In this document: positions 30,138 through 39,067 of the stretch, in pieces
Position numbering within the stretch: position 1 is the stretch's first letter
Layout: each line of letters begins with the position of its first letter
Assembly: GCF_030209355.1 (NCBI RefSeq)
Contig: NZ_JARVSF010000002.1
Location: forward strand, 1 to 64,000
DNA length: 64,000 bases
Source: Pseudarthrobacter sp. fls2-241-R2A-127
GTDB taxonomy: Bacteria > Actinomycetota > Actinomycetes > Actinomycetales > Micrococcaceae
Reading direction: 5' to 3'
Made by a program: the position numbers and the translations under genes
Notes under the pieces: generated by a model
What the model saw: the letters and a program-made list of their open reading frames with translations, nothing else
Databases searched by the model: none
Told to the model about the DNA's origin: nothing

Positions 30138-30185
30138 CCTTGCACAGGTGGTAGGTAGACTGGTCTACCTACCACCTGTGCAAGG
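30138..30185. promoter_or_regulatory. 48-bp palindromic operator of the tetR-eamA operon
   Basis: Two perfect 23-bp arms (30138-30160 and 30163-30185) flank TG, with the core GGTAGAC-TG-GTCTACC. It ends seven bases before the tetR ATG and includes part of its ribosome binding site, so a bound repressor would block both transcription and translation. As RNA it would form a very stable hairpin. Such symmetry is typical of TetR operators but this one is unusually long. Confidence 0.75.
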
Positions 30186-30191
30186 AGCCCC

Positions 30192-30788
30192 ATGCCTGCG
30201 TCCAGCCCTTCATCGACCACCCGCCGCCCCGCCCGGGAGCTGCTGCTCGCTGCCGCGGCACGGCTCTTCTACGCCAACGGCGTCGCGGCTACCGGTATCG
30301 ACACCATCACCGCCGAAGCGGGGGTGGCCAAGAAGAGCCTCTACAACAACTTCGATTCCAAAGCGGACCTGGTGGCCTCGTACCTGGAAGCACGGCATGA
30401 GGAGTGGCTGGGCCTCTACCGAGCCCGACTGGAGAAGGCCTCCACCGCGGCGGAGCGGGCACTGGCGGTTTTCGACGCCTACCTGGACCACGCAAACGCC
30501 GCCTACCGCCACGGCTTCCGCGGATGCGGGCTGCTCAACGCGGCCGCCGAACTGCCCGCCGGGGATCCCGGCCGGACGGCCGTGCGGCACCATAAAGAGG
30601 AAGTGCAGGAGCTCCTGGGAATCCACGTGGCCGGTCTGCTGCCAGGAAAGGAAGAGCGTGCTGCCGGGATAGCCGCCCACCTCGCCTTCCTGCTGGAAGG
30701 TGCCATGGCCAGGGCAGGCCTGGAGGGAGGCGATGCGCCGCTGCGGCAGGCCCGTGCCATCGCCGCGGAGCTGCTGGACGCGCTGTGA
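30192..30788 (+). CDS. TetR/AcrR-family regulator
   Basis: A 198-residue TetR-type repressor. The N-terminal helix-turn-helix runs ARELLLAAAARLFYANGVAATGIDTITAEAGVAKKSLYNNFDSK, after which the ligand domain includes GFRGCGLLNAAAELPAGDP, a pattern seen in the TetR_C subgroup regulating small-molecule exporters. Its promoter is covered by a 48-bp palindrome, implying autoregulation. It overlaps the EamA gene by four bases, so the pair is one operon: the likely logic is ligand-relieved expression of an exporter. Confidence 0.9.
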   Translation: MPASSPSSTTRRPARELLLAAAARLFYANGVAATGIDTITAEAGVAKKSLYNNFDSKADLVASYLEARHEEWLGLYRARLEKASTAAERALAVFDAYLDHANAAYRHGFRGCGLLNAAAELPAGDPGRTAVRHHKEEVQELLGIHVAGLLPGKEERAAGIAAHLAFLLEGAMARAGLEGGDAPLRQARAIAAELLDAL

Positions 30789-31843
30789 CCACCACTCCAC
30801 GCCACCCGGCGGCGCAGCGGTGGGGAGCACTGTCAGTGGTGGCGGCGTCAGTCCTCTGGGGGACCACCGGGACGGCCGCCACCTTCGCACCGGGGGTGAG
30901 TCCCATGGCCATCGGCGCCGTGGCCATGGGGGCGGGCGGGTTGCTGCAGGCTCTGTGCGCCGCACGGCAGATCGCCAACCAACCAGGCAGCCTGTTGCTG
31001 CGGTGGCGCCTGGTGCTACTGGGGGCAGCGGCGGTGGCTGTCTATCCGCTGGCCTTCTACAGCTCGATGCACCTCTCCGGGGTCGCCGTGGGAACGGTGG
31101 TCTCCATCGGGTCGGCCCCCATCGCGGCGGCACTCATTGAACGTGCAGCGGACAAGGAGCCGCTCCGCCGCCGGTGGACAGCCGGGGCGCTGCTGGGGGT
31201 TGGCGGAGCGGCGACGCTCTCCTTCGCCGGGCACGCCCCCACGGGGTCCGAGGCGGACCCCGGCTCCTGGACCACCACCGCGGGAGTCCTCATGGGCCTG
31301 CTGGCCGGGGCCACATATGCACTGTATTCATGGGCGGCACACCGCTTGATCGGCGGGGGCGTCACCTCCCGGGCAGCCATGGGAACAGTGTTTGGCGTGG
31401 GCGGGCTCCTGCTGATGCCGGTCCTCGCCGTGACGGGCGGTCCGCTCCTGGCGTCCTGGACCACGGTGGCCGTGGGCGCCTACATGGCGGTTGTCCCGAT
31501 GTTCGCCGGCTACCTGCTGTTCGGCTGGGGCCTTGCCAGGGTGGGGGCGAGCACAGCCACCGGCATCTCGCTGCTCGAAACGGTGGTGGCTGCCGTGCTG
31601 GCGGTACTGGTGGTGGGCGAGAGGCTCCCGGCGGCCGGCTGGCTTGGCGCCGGCGCAGTCCTGGCCAGCCTGTTCATCCTGGCGCCCCGGGCACGCACGG
31701 TCCCCGGCGGACAGGCGACGGCGGCATCCGCCGGGCGGCGGCCGACAGTCCCCTCAGGCGGTGGGCTGGCGCCGCCGGCTCCGGTTCAGGCCGATGGGGC
31801 CCAGCAAGAGGCAGGCGCCCAGCCCCAGCAGCAGAATTCCTAG
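30785..31843 (+). CDS. EamA/DMT-family transporter
   Basis: A 352-residue membrane protein with ten hydrophobic helices in two EamA repeats; VVAASVLWGTTGTAATF opens the first. The second ends with ATGISLLETVVAAVLAVLVVGE, the usual DMT signature. It starts at GTG, overlapping the tetR stop. After the last helix there is a tail of about 50 residues rich in Pro, Gly, Ala and Gln that reads across the opposite-strand DUF3040 gene, so the stop may have been lost and replaced by a downstream one. Likely an exporter of metabolites or drugs controlled by the upstream TetR. Confidence 0.87.
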   Translation: MTTTPRHPAAQRWGALSVVAASVLWGTTGTAATFAPGVSPMAIGAVAMGAGGLLQALCAARQIANQPGSLLLRWRLVLLGAAAVAVYPLAFYSSMHLSGVAVGTVVSIGSAPIAAALIERAADKEPLRRRWTAGALLGVGGAATLSFAGHAPTGSEADPGSWTTTAGVLMGLLAGATYALYSWAAHRLIGGGVTSRAAMGTVFGVGGLLLMPVLAVTGGPLLASWTTVAVGAYMAVVPMFAGYLLFGWGLARVGASTATGISLLETVVAAVLAVLVVGERLPAAGWLGAGAVLASLFILAPRARTVPGGQATAASAGRRPTVPSGGGLAPPAPVQADGAQQEAGAQPQQQNS

Positions 31844-32050
31844 CACCACGGAGCCAGGTGCCCGCAGGCCGGCCCCCGCCAGGATCAGCACCAGTCCGAT
31901 CACCGCCACCGCCAAACCAGGGAGAAGCGCGGTGGGGAATCGGCGCGCGGGATAGCCGGACAGCAGTTCCATGGCCAGATGGGGATCGTCCGCGATCAAT
32001 CCCAGTTCCAGCTCCTTGAGCAGGCGTCGCTCCTCATCGGACATTGGCAT
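31754..32050 (-). CDS. DUF3040 membrane protein
   Basis: A 98-residue DUF3040 protein: conserved N-terminal MSDEERRLLKELELGLIADDPHLA, then two transmembrane segments (TALLPGLAVAVIGLVLILAGAG and SVVLGILLLGLGACLLLG) and a basic tail. The family is actinobacterial and of unknown function, often linked with cell-envelope genes. Its last 90 bases overlap the 3-prime end of the EamA gene on the other strand. The N-terminal family signature makes this the firm gene in the overlap. Confidence 0.88.
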   Translation of the reverse strand: MPMSDEERRLLKELELGLIADDPHLAMELLSGYPARRFPTALLPGLAVAVIGLVLILAGAGLRAPGSVVLGILLLGLGACLLLGPIGLNRSRRRQPTA

Positions 32051-32145
32051 GGCAGCCCCTGTGGTTCCTGGGAGGCGGTTTTGGTTTCGACCGTAGGAGT
32101 CTTCTACCGCTTAGTCAAGAGTTTCCCGGGCGTCCCGGGCGGCGG

Positions 32146-32670
32146 TCACTCCAGGACGTCGTAGCGCAGCTGGTGGTCCGTCACCCGCACGCCTTTGGTG
32201 GGAACGTGCGGTACCGCTTTGTCCGGCGGCATCAAGTGTTCAACCGGGAGGTTCGCCAGCAGCACGCAATGGTCTGAAATCAGCCTGCGGTGGCAGCGCC
32301 ACCATAGGGTTTCGCTGCACATAATCGCCGTCCGGGCTGCCTGCGAGCCGGCTACCAGTTCCGCAACAGCTGCCGCAAAGTCAACGCTGCGCATGTAGGC
32401 GGCATAGGCGCGGAAGGATTCGTTGCGCAGGGCCGTGTCCGGTGAATCGGGAGGCAGTTTCCGGAAGCCGCCCAGGCGCCGCTCCCAGCGGTAGGCGATG
32501 CCTGCCGCGGGCAGCCAGCCGGCCATGCGATCCTTACCGAAATGCGGAAACTTGCGGCTGCCCGGCGCAATACGGACATCCACCAACGATTCCACCCCGG
32601 CGACGCTGAGCAGCCTGGTGAAATCCTCCCGGGACGCGGTGCCGTGACCTACGGTGAACAGGGCCTTCAT
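32146..32670 (-). CDS. DUF488 domain protein
   Basis: A protein of about 174 residues of the DUF488 family: MKALFTVGHGTASREDFTRLL, VDVRIAPGSRKFPHFGKD, YRWERRLGGFRK, and the C-terminal CSETLWWRCHRRLISD with the conserved Cys-Glu and Trp-Arg-Cys-His-Arg. The family is widespread and uncharacterised; a nucleotide or nucleic-acid role has been suggested for some members. Starts at 32670 or 32679 are both possible and neither has a strong ribosome binding site. Confidence 0.85.
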   Translation of the reverse strand: MKALFTVGHGTASREDFTRLLSVAGVESLVDVRIAPGSRKFPHFGKDRMAGWLPAAGIAYRWERRLGGFRKLPPDSPDTALRNESFRAYAAYMRSVDFAAAVAELVAGSQAARTAIMCSETLWWRCHRRLISDHCVLLANLPVEHLMPPDKAVPHVPTKGVRVTDHQLRYDVLE

Positions 32671-32784
32671 CGAAGCCATCATAGGCATCGGACGGCGGAG
32701 CACCGCCGGCGGAAATCAGGACGTACGACGACGGCGCCGGCCTTCCCAGAGGAATGGCACCTGGGCGTGCCGCGCAGCCGGAGT

Positions 32785-33834
32785 TCAGTACCGGCGTCGT
32801 AATTCAGCGAACTCGATGGACGGGACAATCGCGCCGGCATCCCGCTCCACGAAGTTGGTCCCCGGGGGGACAAGGTCGTCAATGGCGTCCAGGACCGTCT
32901 CGCCGAGTTGGACGTCCGCGGCGCGGAGGTACGCCTGGAGATGTTCCTCGCTGCGCGGGCCGATGATGACGCTGCTGATGGCGGGATGGGCCAGGGCAAA
33001 GCCGACCGCCAGGTCCACCAGGGGCATCTCCAGTTTGTCCGCCAGCCGGGCCAAGGAGTCCGCGGCGAGCAGCTTCCGTTCACTGGAGGGCCCTGAAATG
33101 TCGTACCGGCCAGGAATCGTGTGCACCCGGGTGGGCGGCTTGCCCGCGTCCAGGACAAAGCTGCCGGACAGCCATCCGCCCGCCAGCGGGCCGTACGCCA
33201 GGACGCCCAGCCCGTACTGCTGGGCGATGGGCAGCACGTCGCGTTCGTTGCCGCGGACCAGCATGGAGTAGGGAACCTGGTTGCCCAGCGGCGGAATCAG
33301 GTGGTTGGTGGTGGCCAGCCACTGCGCCTCGACCAACTGCGCCGGTGTGAACACCGAGGTGCCGTAGTAGAGGATCTTTCCCTGGCGGATGAGGTCGTTG
33401 AGGGTGGTGATGGTTTCCAGGACATCGGTGTTGTAGTCGGGCCGGTGCGCCTGGTACAGGTCGATGCGGTCCGTCTGCAGCCGGCGGAGGCTGCCCTCCA
33501 CGGCCTGGGTGATCCAGCGGCGCGAGTTCCCGGAATGCGCCGGGTTGGGGCTCATCTGGCCGTGGAACTTGGTGGCCAGGAAAACATCGTCACGCCGGCC
33601 GCGCAGTGCCCGGCCAACCACCTGTTCGGATTCGCCTTGGGAATACACGTCGGCAGTGTCGATGGCCGTGATGCCGGCATCGAGCGCCGCATGAATGATG
33701 CGGGTGGCCTCCTCCGCGCCAGTGGGAGCCCCCGCCGGGCCGCCGGTCCCCTCGCCAAAATTCATGGTTCCAAGCGTGAGCGGGCTGATGGGGGTGCCTG
33801 ACCGTCCGAACACCCGCAGTTCGCTAAGGCTCAT
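32785..33834 (-). CDS. Aldo/keto reductase
   Basis: A 349-residue aldo/keto reductase of the AKR11/potassium-channel-beta-like branch. LRVFGRSGTPISPLTLGTMNFG leads the barrel, catalytic Asp and Tyr sit in AIDTADVYSQGESE, Lys in FLATKFHGQ and His in LYQAHRPDY. The C-terminal SVIIGPRSEEHLQAYL matches the NADPH phosphate pocket. It is a cytoplasmic NADPH-dependent carbonyl reductase with unknown substrate. It is divergent from malQ across 285 bp. Confidence 0.9.
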   Translation of the reverse strand: MSLSELRVFGRSGTPISPLTLGTMNFGEGTGGPAGAPTGAEEATRIIHAALDAGITAIDTADVYSQGESEQVVGRALRGRRDDVFLATKFHGQMSPNPAHSGNSRRWITQAVEGSLRRLQTDRIDLYQAHRPDYNTDVLETITTLNDLIRQGKILYYGTSVFTPAQLVEAQWLATTNHLIPPLGNQVPYSMLVRGNERDVLPIAQQYGLGVLAYGPLAGGWLSGSFVLDAGKPPTRVHTIPGRYDISGPSSERKLLAADSLARLADKLEMPLVDLAVGFALAHPAISSVIIGPRSEEHLQAYLRAADVQLGETVLDAIDDLVPPGTNFVERDAGAIVPSIEFAELRRRY

Positions 33835-34119
33835 CTGACCGGTTCCTCCCTGTTATTACCGCCGCGTGGATCGTCATGACGCTACACAGATTCCGCAGGC
33901 AGCCCCAGATTTCCGCCTTAGTCCTTCTCTTTTCGTCGCACGGAGTAACCGCAGGGCCAAGGATGACGTTTTGTGGCGGCGCAGGCTGTCCGCGGTCCGG
34001 GTTTCGCGCCGGCTGCGCCCTGCAATAATCTGAACCAACGGTTGTGCACTGGGGTGTCAGCTCCCGGGGCAACAGGCAGCACTGTAAGTTCGGGACCATC
34101 ACAGACGAGGCGGACACCC
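33835..34119. other. Divergent AKR/malQ intergenic region
   Basis: A 285-bp gap without a convincing gene. CTGCAATAATCTG near 34021-34033 is AT-richer and may hold the malQ -10 element. No strong palindrome or riboswitch-like structure is seen. Confidence 0.4.
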
Positions 34120-36330
34120 ATGACGGCTTCAGACCAGCAGCACGCAGCACGGCCCAGCATGCCCGAAGACCCTCCCGTTGCGCGGGAGCCCGTGGATCCG
34201 CTGCTCCTCCAGCAGCTGGCGGACGCACACGGCGTTGGCACATCCTTCCAGGGCTGGGACGGGCTCCCTCACGCCGTTGCCGGGACTACGCTGATCAAAG
34301 TGCTCGCCGCCCTGGGCGTGCAGGCCGATACGGACCAGCACATTGAAGCCGCCCTGGCGGAGGCGGAACTGGCGCCTTGGCGGCGGATGCTGCCGCCCGC
34401 CGTCGTCATCAAGCAGGGCGAGCCCGCCCAGGTTCCGGTCCATGTCCGGGACGGCGCCACAGCCCGGTTGACGGTCACGCTCGAAGGGGGCGCCGGCTCC
34501 CTGGACGCAGTTCAGGATGACATCTGGGTCCAGCCGCGGGACGTCGACGGCACCCCCACCGGCCGGGCCACCTTTTCACTGCCGCCGGATCTCCCTTTGG
34601 GCTGGCACACCCTGCATGCGGACTCCGAGGGCGCCACGGCCACCGCAGCCCTGGTGGTGACCCCCGCCCGGCTGGCCACGGCAAATCCGCTCGAGCAGCG
34701 CCGCGGCTGGGGACTGGCCACGCAGCTCTATTCGGTGCGGTCCAAGCGCTCGTGGGGCATTGGCGATTTCGCAGACCTGGCGGACCTGGCAGCCATCAGC
34801 GGCGAGCGCGGCGCCGACTATGTGCTGGTCAACCCGCTGCATGCGGCGGAGCCGGTGCCGCCGGTCCAGCCCTCGCCCTACTCGCCGTCCACCCGGCGGT
34901 TCTTCAACCCGCTGTACATCCGCATTGAGGCGGTTCCCGAGCTTGCCTACGTCCGGCCGCGGAAACGGGCGGCGCTGGAAAAGCTGCACGAGGAAGTCGC
35001 CGGGTTGAACAGGGACGGTGCCCGGCTGGACCGCGACGCCGTGTACGCGGCGAAGCTGCAGGCGCTGGAAATGCTCTACCACACGCGGCGCTCGCCGGCC
35101 CGGCAGGCAGCGTTCGACGAGTTCTGCCGGATCTCCGGCAGCGGACTCGATGATTTCGCGCTCTGGTCCGCCATCCGCGAGGACTTCGCGCCGGACGATC
35201 CGCTGTGGACGGACCCGGCCTTCGCCATCGGGACGCGCGAGGCGGAGGCGCTGCGGGAAAAGCTGGCGGACCGGATCGGTTTCCACCGCTGGCTGCAGTG
35301 GATCTGCGACGAACAGTTGGAAGAGGCCCAGCAGGCCGCGCTGCGCTCCGGCATGCGGCTGGGCGTGGTGCACGACCTCGCTGTGGGAGTGGACCACAGC
35401 AGTGCCGACGCATGGACGCTCCGCGGCGTGCTGGCACCGGCCACCAGCGTGGGCGCGCCGCCGGACATGTATAACCAGCAGGGCCAGGACTGGGGCCAGC
35501 CGCCATGGCACCCCACCCGGCTCGCCGAAACCGGCTACGAGCCGTTCCGCAACATGCTGGCCACCGTGCTCAGGCACGCCGGCGGTATCCGTGTTGACCA
35601 CATCCTGGGCCTGTTCCGGCTGTGGTGGATCCCCGACGGCAACGCTCCGGGGGACGGCGCCTACGTCCGGTACGACCACGAAGCCCTGATCGGCATCCTC
35701 GCCCTCGAGGCCCACCGGGCCGGTGCGGTGGTCATCGGAGAGGACTTGGGCACCTTTGAACCGTGGGTGCGCGATTACCTCGCCGCCCGCGGCATCCTGG
35801 GCACGTCCATCCTGTGGTTTGAGTACGACGGCGACTCCCCGCTGGCGCCGGAAAAGTACCGTACGCAGGCACTCGCCAGCGTGAACACCCACGACCTCCC
35901 GCCCACCGCCGGCTACCTCGCCGGGGACCACGTGGCGTTGCGGAGCCGTCTTGGCCTGCTGGAGCGCTCCGAGGCGGAGGAACGCGCCGAACACAACGCT
36001 TCGCTGGAAAAGATGTTCGCCCTGCTGCGCGAACGCGGGTTCCTCACCGAGGTGGCTGCCGGTGGGCAGTCCGCTGAGGAACACACCGTCGAAGCGCTGC
36101 ACCTCCTGCTGGCACAGGCGCCCTCGGTGCTGCTCGGCGTGGCCTTGGTGGATGCGGTGGGGGAGCGGCGGGTCCAGAACCAGCCTGGAACCACGGGGGC
36201 GCTGTACCCCAACTGGCAGGTTCCGCTGGGCGGCCCCGACGGCAAACCCGTCTACCTTGACGACCTTCCCGCCAACGAGCGGTTCAATGCCCTGCTCGCG
36301 GCGGTGGAGGGGGCCCTGCACGGGTCCTGA
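34120..36330 (+). CDS. malQ: 4-alpha-glucanotransferase
   Basis: A 736-residue GH77 amylomaltase of the longer actinobacterial type with an N-terminal beta-rich extension (residues ~1-190). The catalytic barrel begins RGWGLATQLYSVRSKRSWGIGDFADLADL. The nucleophile Asp lies in GGIRVDHILGLFRLWWIP, the acid/base Glu in VVIGEDLGTFEP, and the third acid in NTHDLPPTAGY. It disproportionates maltodextrins in maltose/glycogen metabolism. The start at 34120 is chosen because family-like sequence begins there; the frame is open to 33973. No other mal genes are adjacent. Confidence 0.93.
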   Translation: MTASDQQHAARPSMPEDPPVAREPVDPLLLQQLADAHGVGTSFQGWDGLPHAVAGTTLIKVLAALGVQADTDQHIEAALAEAELAPWRRMLPPAVVIKQGEPAQVPVHVRDGATARLTVTLEGGAGSLDAVQDDIWVQPRDVDGTPTGRATFSLPPDLPLGWHTLHADSEGATATAALVVTPARLATANPLEQRRGWGLATQLYSVRSKRSWGIGDFADLADLAAISGERGADYVLVNPLHAAEPVPPVQPSPYSPSTRRFFNPLYIRIEAVPELAYVRPRKRAALEKLHEEVAGLNRDGARLDRDAVYAAKLQALEMLYHTRRSPARQAAFDEFCRISGSGLDDFALWSAIREDFAPDDPLWTDPAFAIGTREAEALREKLADRIGFHRWLQWICDEQLEEAQQAALRSGMRLGVVHDLAVGVDHSSADAWTLRGVLAPATSVGAPPDMYNQQGQDWGQPPWHPTRLAETGYEPFRNMLATVLRHAGGIRVDHILGLFRLWWIPDGNAPGDGAYVRYDHEALIGILALEAHRAGAVVIGEDLGTFEPWVRDYLAARGILGTSILWFEYDGDSPLAPEKYRTQALASVNTHDLPPTAGYLAGDHVALRSRLGLLERSEAEERAEHNASLEKMFALLRERGFLTEVAAGGQSAEEHTVEALHLLLAQAPSVLLGVALVDAVGERRVQNQPGTTGALYPNWQVPLGGPDGKPVYLDDLPANERFNALLAAVEGALHGS

Positions 36331-36369
36331 ACGGTTTTCATGTGCTCAACGGACCCACGTGGCTTGCCG

Positions 36370-37431
36370 CTATCCGGCGGCTATGAGGGCTGTGGGTGAC
36401 GGGGTGTGAAGGAGATGCAGCCTGGACCCGGGGAAGCCGGTGGCGGGGTCCAGTTCGAACGTGGCGACGTTGTCCGCCCGTTCGTGGGCTACGTGCAGCC
36501 GGTTTCCCCGGACCAGGTGGTGCCGGGGCCAGTCACCGCCGCTGGGGACGTCCCCGGTGGGGAACAGTTCCATGCCGCTCCCGGCCACAGCCAGGACGCT
36601 GATGATGTTGGAGCCGCGGACGCCGGCGTAGACGAACCTGCCCTGCGGGCCGAGGCAGATTTCGGCTGCGGAATCGCCTTCCTGGCCACCGCTTGCAGTG
36701 GCGGGTCCGCTGAATACCAGTTCGTAGGTGCCGGCCGCCGGGCGGACCACGAAAACCTCCACGGAGTATTCGGACACGATGAAGACGGCGCCGGTGTGGT
36801 GCTGGACCATGTGCCGGGGACCGCTGCCGTGGGGGAGGACCACGTGATGGTCGGCCACCAGCCCGGTTCCCGGCACGTAGTTCCAAATTCGGAGCACGTC
36901 ATGACCCAGGTCGGTGGTCATGATGCGGCCGTCCTGCAGCATCAGGCTGGCGTGGGCGCGGCTTTGCCTGGGGCCGCCGGGAACCAGGCCGCCGGGAACC
37001 AGGCCGGCGTGGGGATCCACCGATGGTGCGCCGGGAAACCGCCCCGTGATGCCGCCGTCGGTATCCAATTCGTAAAGGAGGACCTGCCCGTCGCCCCAGC
37101 ACGCTGCAGTGAGGAATCGCCCGGCCGGATCCACGGCAACGTGGCACGTGGCCTCGCCGGCCGGTTGGGGCTGTCCGTGCGGTTCCAATCCAAAATCGCC
37201 CCGGCGGCGGTAGGCGCGCACTTCCTGGGAATGCTCGGCAGCCGCATACACCACCGGGAGGGTTGGGTGGACTGCCACGAACGACGGCGATGGGGCCTGG
37301 ACTGCCGTGCCCAGCCATTCAAGGCTCCCGTCCGGACGCACGGCCGCCGCACCGATACCGTCGGCCCGGCCGCCGGCGTCGTCGGTGTAGCTTCCGATCC
37401 AGAGAATGCTGGTGTCTGTGCCCGAGGTCAT
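36370..37431 (-). CDS. Lactonase-family beta-propeller protein
   Basis: A 353-residue protein of the 6-phosphogluconolactonase-type seven-bladed propeller family (YbhE-like). ILWIGSYTDDAGGRADGIG starts the first blade, followed by PSFVAVHPTLPVVYAAAE, ATCHVAVDPAGRFLTAACWGDG, GSGPRHMVQHHTGAVFIV and the final DWPRHHLVRGNRLHVAHE. An AAGGATGG element precedes the ATG at 37431. Family members hydrolyse sugar lactones. A 15-bp tandem duplication (36973-37002) duplicates LVPGG in a surface loop. Confidence 0.85.
   Translation of the reverse strand: MTSGTDTSILWIGSYTDDAGGRADGIGAAAVRPDGSLEWLGTAVQAPSPSFVAVHPTLPVVYAAAEHSQEVRAYRRRGDFGLEPHGQPQPAGEATCHVAVDPAGRFLTAACWGDGQVLLYELDTDGGITGRFPGAPSVDPHAGLVPGGLVPGGPRQSRAHASLMLQDGRIMTTDLGHDVLRIWNYVPGTGLVADHHVVLPHGSGPRHMVQHHTGAVFIVSEYSVEVFVVRPAAGTYELVFSGPATASGGQEGDSAAEICLGPQGRFVYAGVRGSNIISVLAVAGSGMELFPTGDVPSGGDWPRHHLVRGNRLHVAHERADNVATFELDPATGFPGSRLHLLHTPSPTALIAAG
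36973..37002. repeat. Tandem 15-bp duplication in the lactonase gene
   Basis: Two perfect copies of GCCGCCGGGAACCAG, in frame, giving a five-residue duplication. It looks like replication slippage in a loop and keeps the reading frame. Confidence 0.8.
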
Positions 37432-37520
37432 GGTTCCATCCTTCCAACACTTTGCCCCATTTCCCTGCACCGGACCGGCCGTTAGCATGGGATTTCCAGC
37501 CATGGCAGAGAGGCGTTGAT

Positions 37521-38363
37521 ATGCCGGTTCCTGACCTGAGCGCTGTTGACGGCCATCCCACCCCGGCTTTCGATCACATCGTCACCCTCCTGCGCTCTGC
37601 CGGCTGCGTTTTCGCCGAGGAGGAGGCCCGGCTGCTGTTGTCGGAAGCCGCCGGTGCTGCGGAGCTGGACCGGAATATCCGGCGGCGCGTCGCGGGTGTG
37701 CCGCTGGAATACGTGCTGGGCTGGGCGGAGTTCGCGGGCCGGCGCATTGTTGTTGAAGCGGGGGTATTTGTACCGCGTCGGCGCACGGAACTGCTGGTCA
37801 ACCAGGCTGTTGCCCTGCTGTCCTCCGGCCCCGTGGGGGCAGCTCCGGTGGTCGTCGACCTGTGCTGCGGATCCGGTGCCGTTGGAGCAGGCATCGTGCA
37901 GGCGGTGCCCGGCGTGAAACTGCACGCGGCCGACATCGATGCCACTGCTGCACGGTGCGCGCTGCGAAACATCGGACCGCTTGGTGGCCGCGTTCACCGG
38001 GGCGATCTGTTTGAGGCGCTTCCCTCCGCGTTGCGCGGCAGGGTCCGGCTGCTGGCTGTCAACGCTCCCTATGTGCCAACTGAAGCCATCCGGACCATGC
38101 CGCCCGAAGCCCGGCTGTACGAACCGGTAATTTCGCTGGACGGCGGCGCGGACGGACTGGACTTCCACCGACGTGTTGCGGCCGGGTCCATCGAGTGGCT
38201 GGCGCCTGGTGGGCACGTGGTTATCGAAACGAGTGAACGCCAGGCGGCAGGGACTTCAGCCACCCTGGCTGCGGCCGGGTTCCGGACCCGGATAGTCCGT
38301 TCGGAGGAGCTGGATGCGACGGTTGTTGTAGGCCGCGCCGTGCCCGGGGCCGGGAAGGACTAA
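37521..38363 (+). CDS. PrmC/HemK-like methyltransferase
   Basis: A 280-residue SAM-dependent methyltransferase with the PrmC layout. An N-terminal helical domain contains EEARLLLSEA and RVAGVPLEYVLGWAEFAGRRI. The SAM domain has motif I VVVDLCCGSGAVGAGI, and NAPYVP takes the place of NPPY. FVPRRRTELL replaces the usual VLIPRPETE. It methylates either a protein glutamine or another planar nitrogen; the altered catalytic motif suggests a paralogue of the true release-factor methyltransferase. GAGAGG lies upstream of the ATG at 37521. Confidence 0.85.
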   Translation: MPVPDLSAVDGHPTPAFDHIVTLLRSAGCVFAEEEARLLLSEAAGAAELDRNIRRRVAGVPLEYVLGWAEFAGRRIVVEAGVFVPRRRTELLVNQAVALLSSGPVGAAPVVVDLCCGSGAVGAGIVQAVPGVKLHAADIDATAARCALRNIGPLGGRVHRGDLFEALPSALRGRVRLLAVNAPYVPTEAIRTMPPEARLYEPVISLDGGADGLDFHRRVAAGSIEWLAPGGHVVIETSERQAAGTSATLAAAGFRTRIVRSEELDATVVVGRAVPGAGKD

Positions 38364-38536
38364 GTGCGCCGTGGCTGAAACGTGCCGCGAAAACGACGTG
38401 GCCGGGCTTAAGACAATGCTGGCCGCCGCGTCCCCCAAGGATCGCGACGGCCAGCAAAGCGATTCAGTTGTAGCACACCACCGGTCGGGCCTGCTTGTCA
38501 CACGGCTGCAGAACCGGACCGAAGGCGATGGGCCAG

Positions 38537-38560
38537 GGGTCAGGCCTTGCCGCCTGACCC
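38537..38560. terminator. Hairpin at the 3-prime end of the YtxH-like gene
   Basis: GGGTCAGGC (38537-38545) and GCCTGACCC (38552-38560) flank CTTGCC and include the reverse-strand stop codon. It is a likely transcript 3-prime end. Confidence 0.5.
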
Positions 38561-38941
38561 AGTTGAGGTGCCAAGGTTGGTGGTCTCCGGGTGGGTGCTG
38601 TGGGCGGGAATGTGGTCCTCGTCCAGCCCGGCCATGCCACTGGCGGGGGAGGTGCCGGCAGTGGCTGCGGACGTCCGGTTTGTGCCGGAGGTCCCGTCGC
38701 GATGCATTGCGGAGCCGATCACAGTGCCTGCCCTGCGGGCGGCTTCACCGAGCTGGTCGGCCACTTCAGGGGCCTTTTCCTTGACGGCCTCGGTGGCCAC
38801 GGCGACCCTGTGCTGGACCGGCTTGCTGTCCCAAATGCCGGCCGCACGGGTCTTCAGCTTGTCGTAGGCTGCGCGGCCCGACCGTGAGCCGAGAACGTAC
38901 CCAATGGCAACGCCAACACCCAAAAGAAGCTTGTTTTTCAC
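38540..38941 (-). CDS. YtxH-like small membrane-anchored protein
   Basis: A 133-residue protein. The N-terminus KNKLLLGVGVAIGYVLGSRSGRAAYDKL is the glycine-rich membrane segment of YtxH-type proteins. An amphipathic helical region (AVATEAVKEKAPEVADQLGEAARRAG) and a disordered Thr/Ser/Gly-rich tail follow. Such proteins are often stress-induced. It sits beside a GlsB-type stress membrane gene in the same orientation. Function unknown. Confidence 0.8.
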   Translation of the reverse strand: MKNKLLLGVGVAIGYVLGSRSGRAAYDKLKTRAAGIWDSKPVQHRVAVATEAVKEKAPEVADQLGEAARRAGTVIGSAMHRDGTSGTNRTSAATAGTSPASGMAGLDEDHIPAHSTHPETTNLGTSTGSGGKA

Positions 38942-39014
38942 GATGAACTCCTGCTCTCCGAGAGGGTTGTCAGTTCCGGCCGGCGCGGTGCGCGCCCGTC
39001 ACCGGAGAAAATGA

Positions 39015-39049
39015 AAGCCGGCTTGGGGAGGGTGTCCCCAAGCCGGCTT
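39015..39049 (-). terminator. Rho-independent terminator after the GlsB-type gene
   Basis: AAGCCGGCTTGGGGA (39015-39029) pairs perfectly with its complement at 39035-39049 around a 5-nt loop. On the reverse strand it is followed by a T-rich run (TTTCATTTTC). It begins 19 bp after the GlsB-type stop codon. Confidence 0.8.
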
Positions 39050-39067
39050 CCTGGCTTGCCCGAGCTG

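Noticed and set aside
36406..37485. Forward-strand 359-codon frame opposite the lactonase gene
   Set aside because: The reverse strand encodes a recognisable beta-propeller lactonase; the forward frame is shadow sequence.
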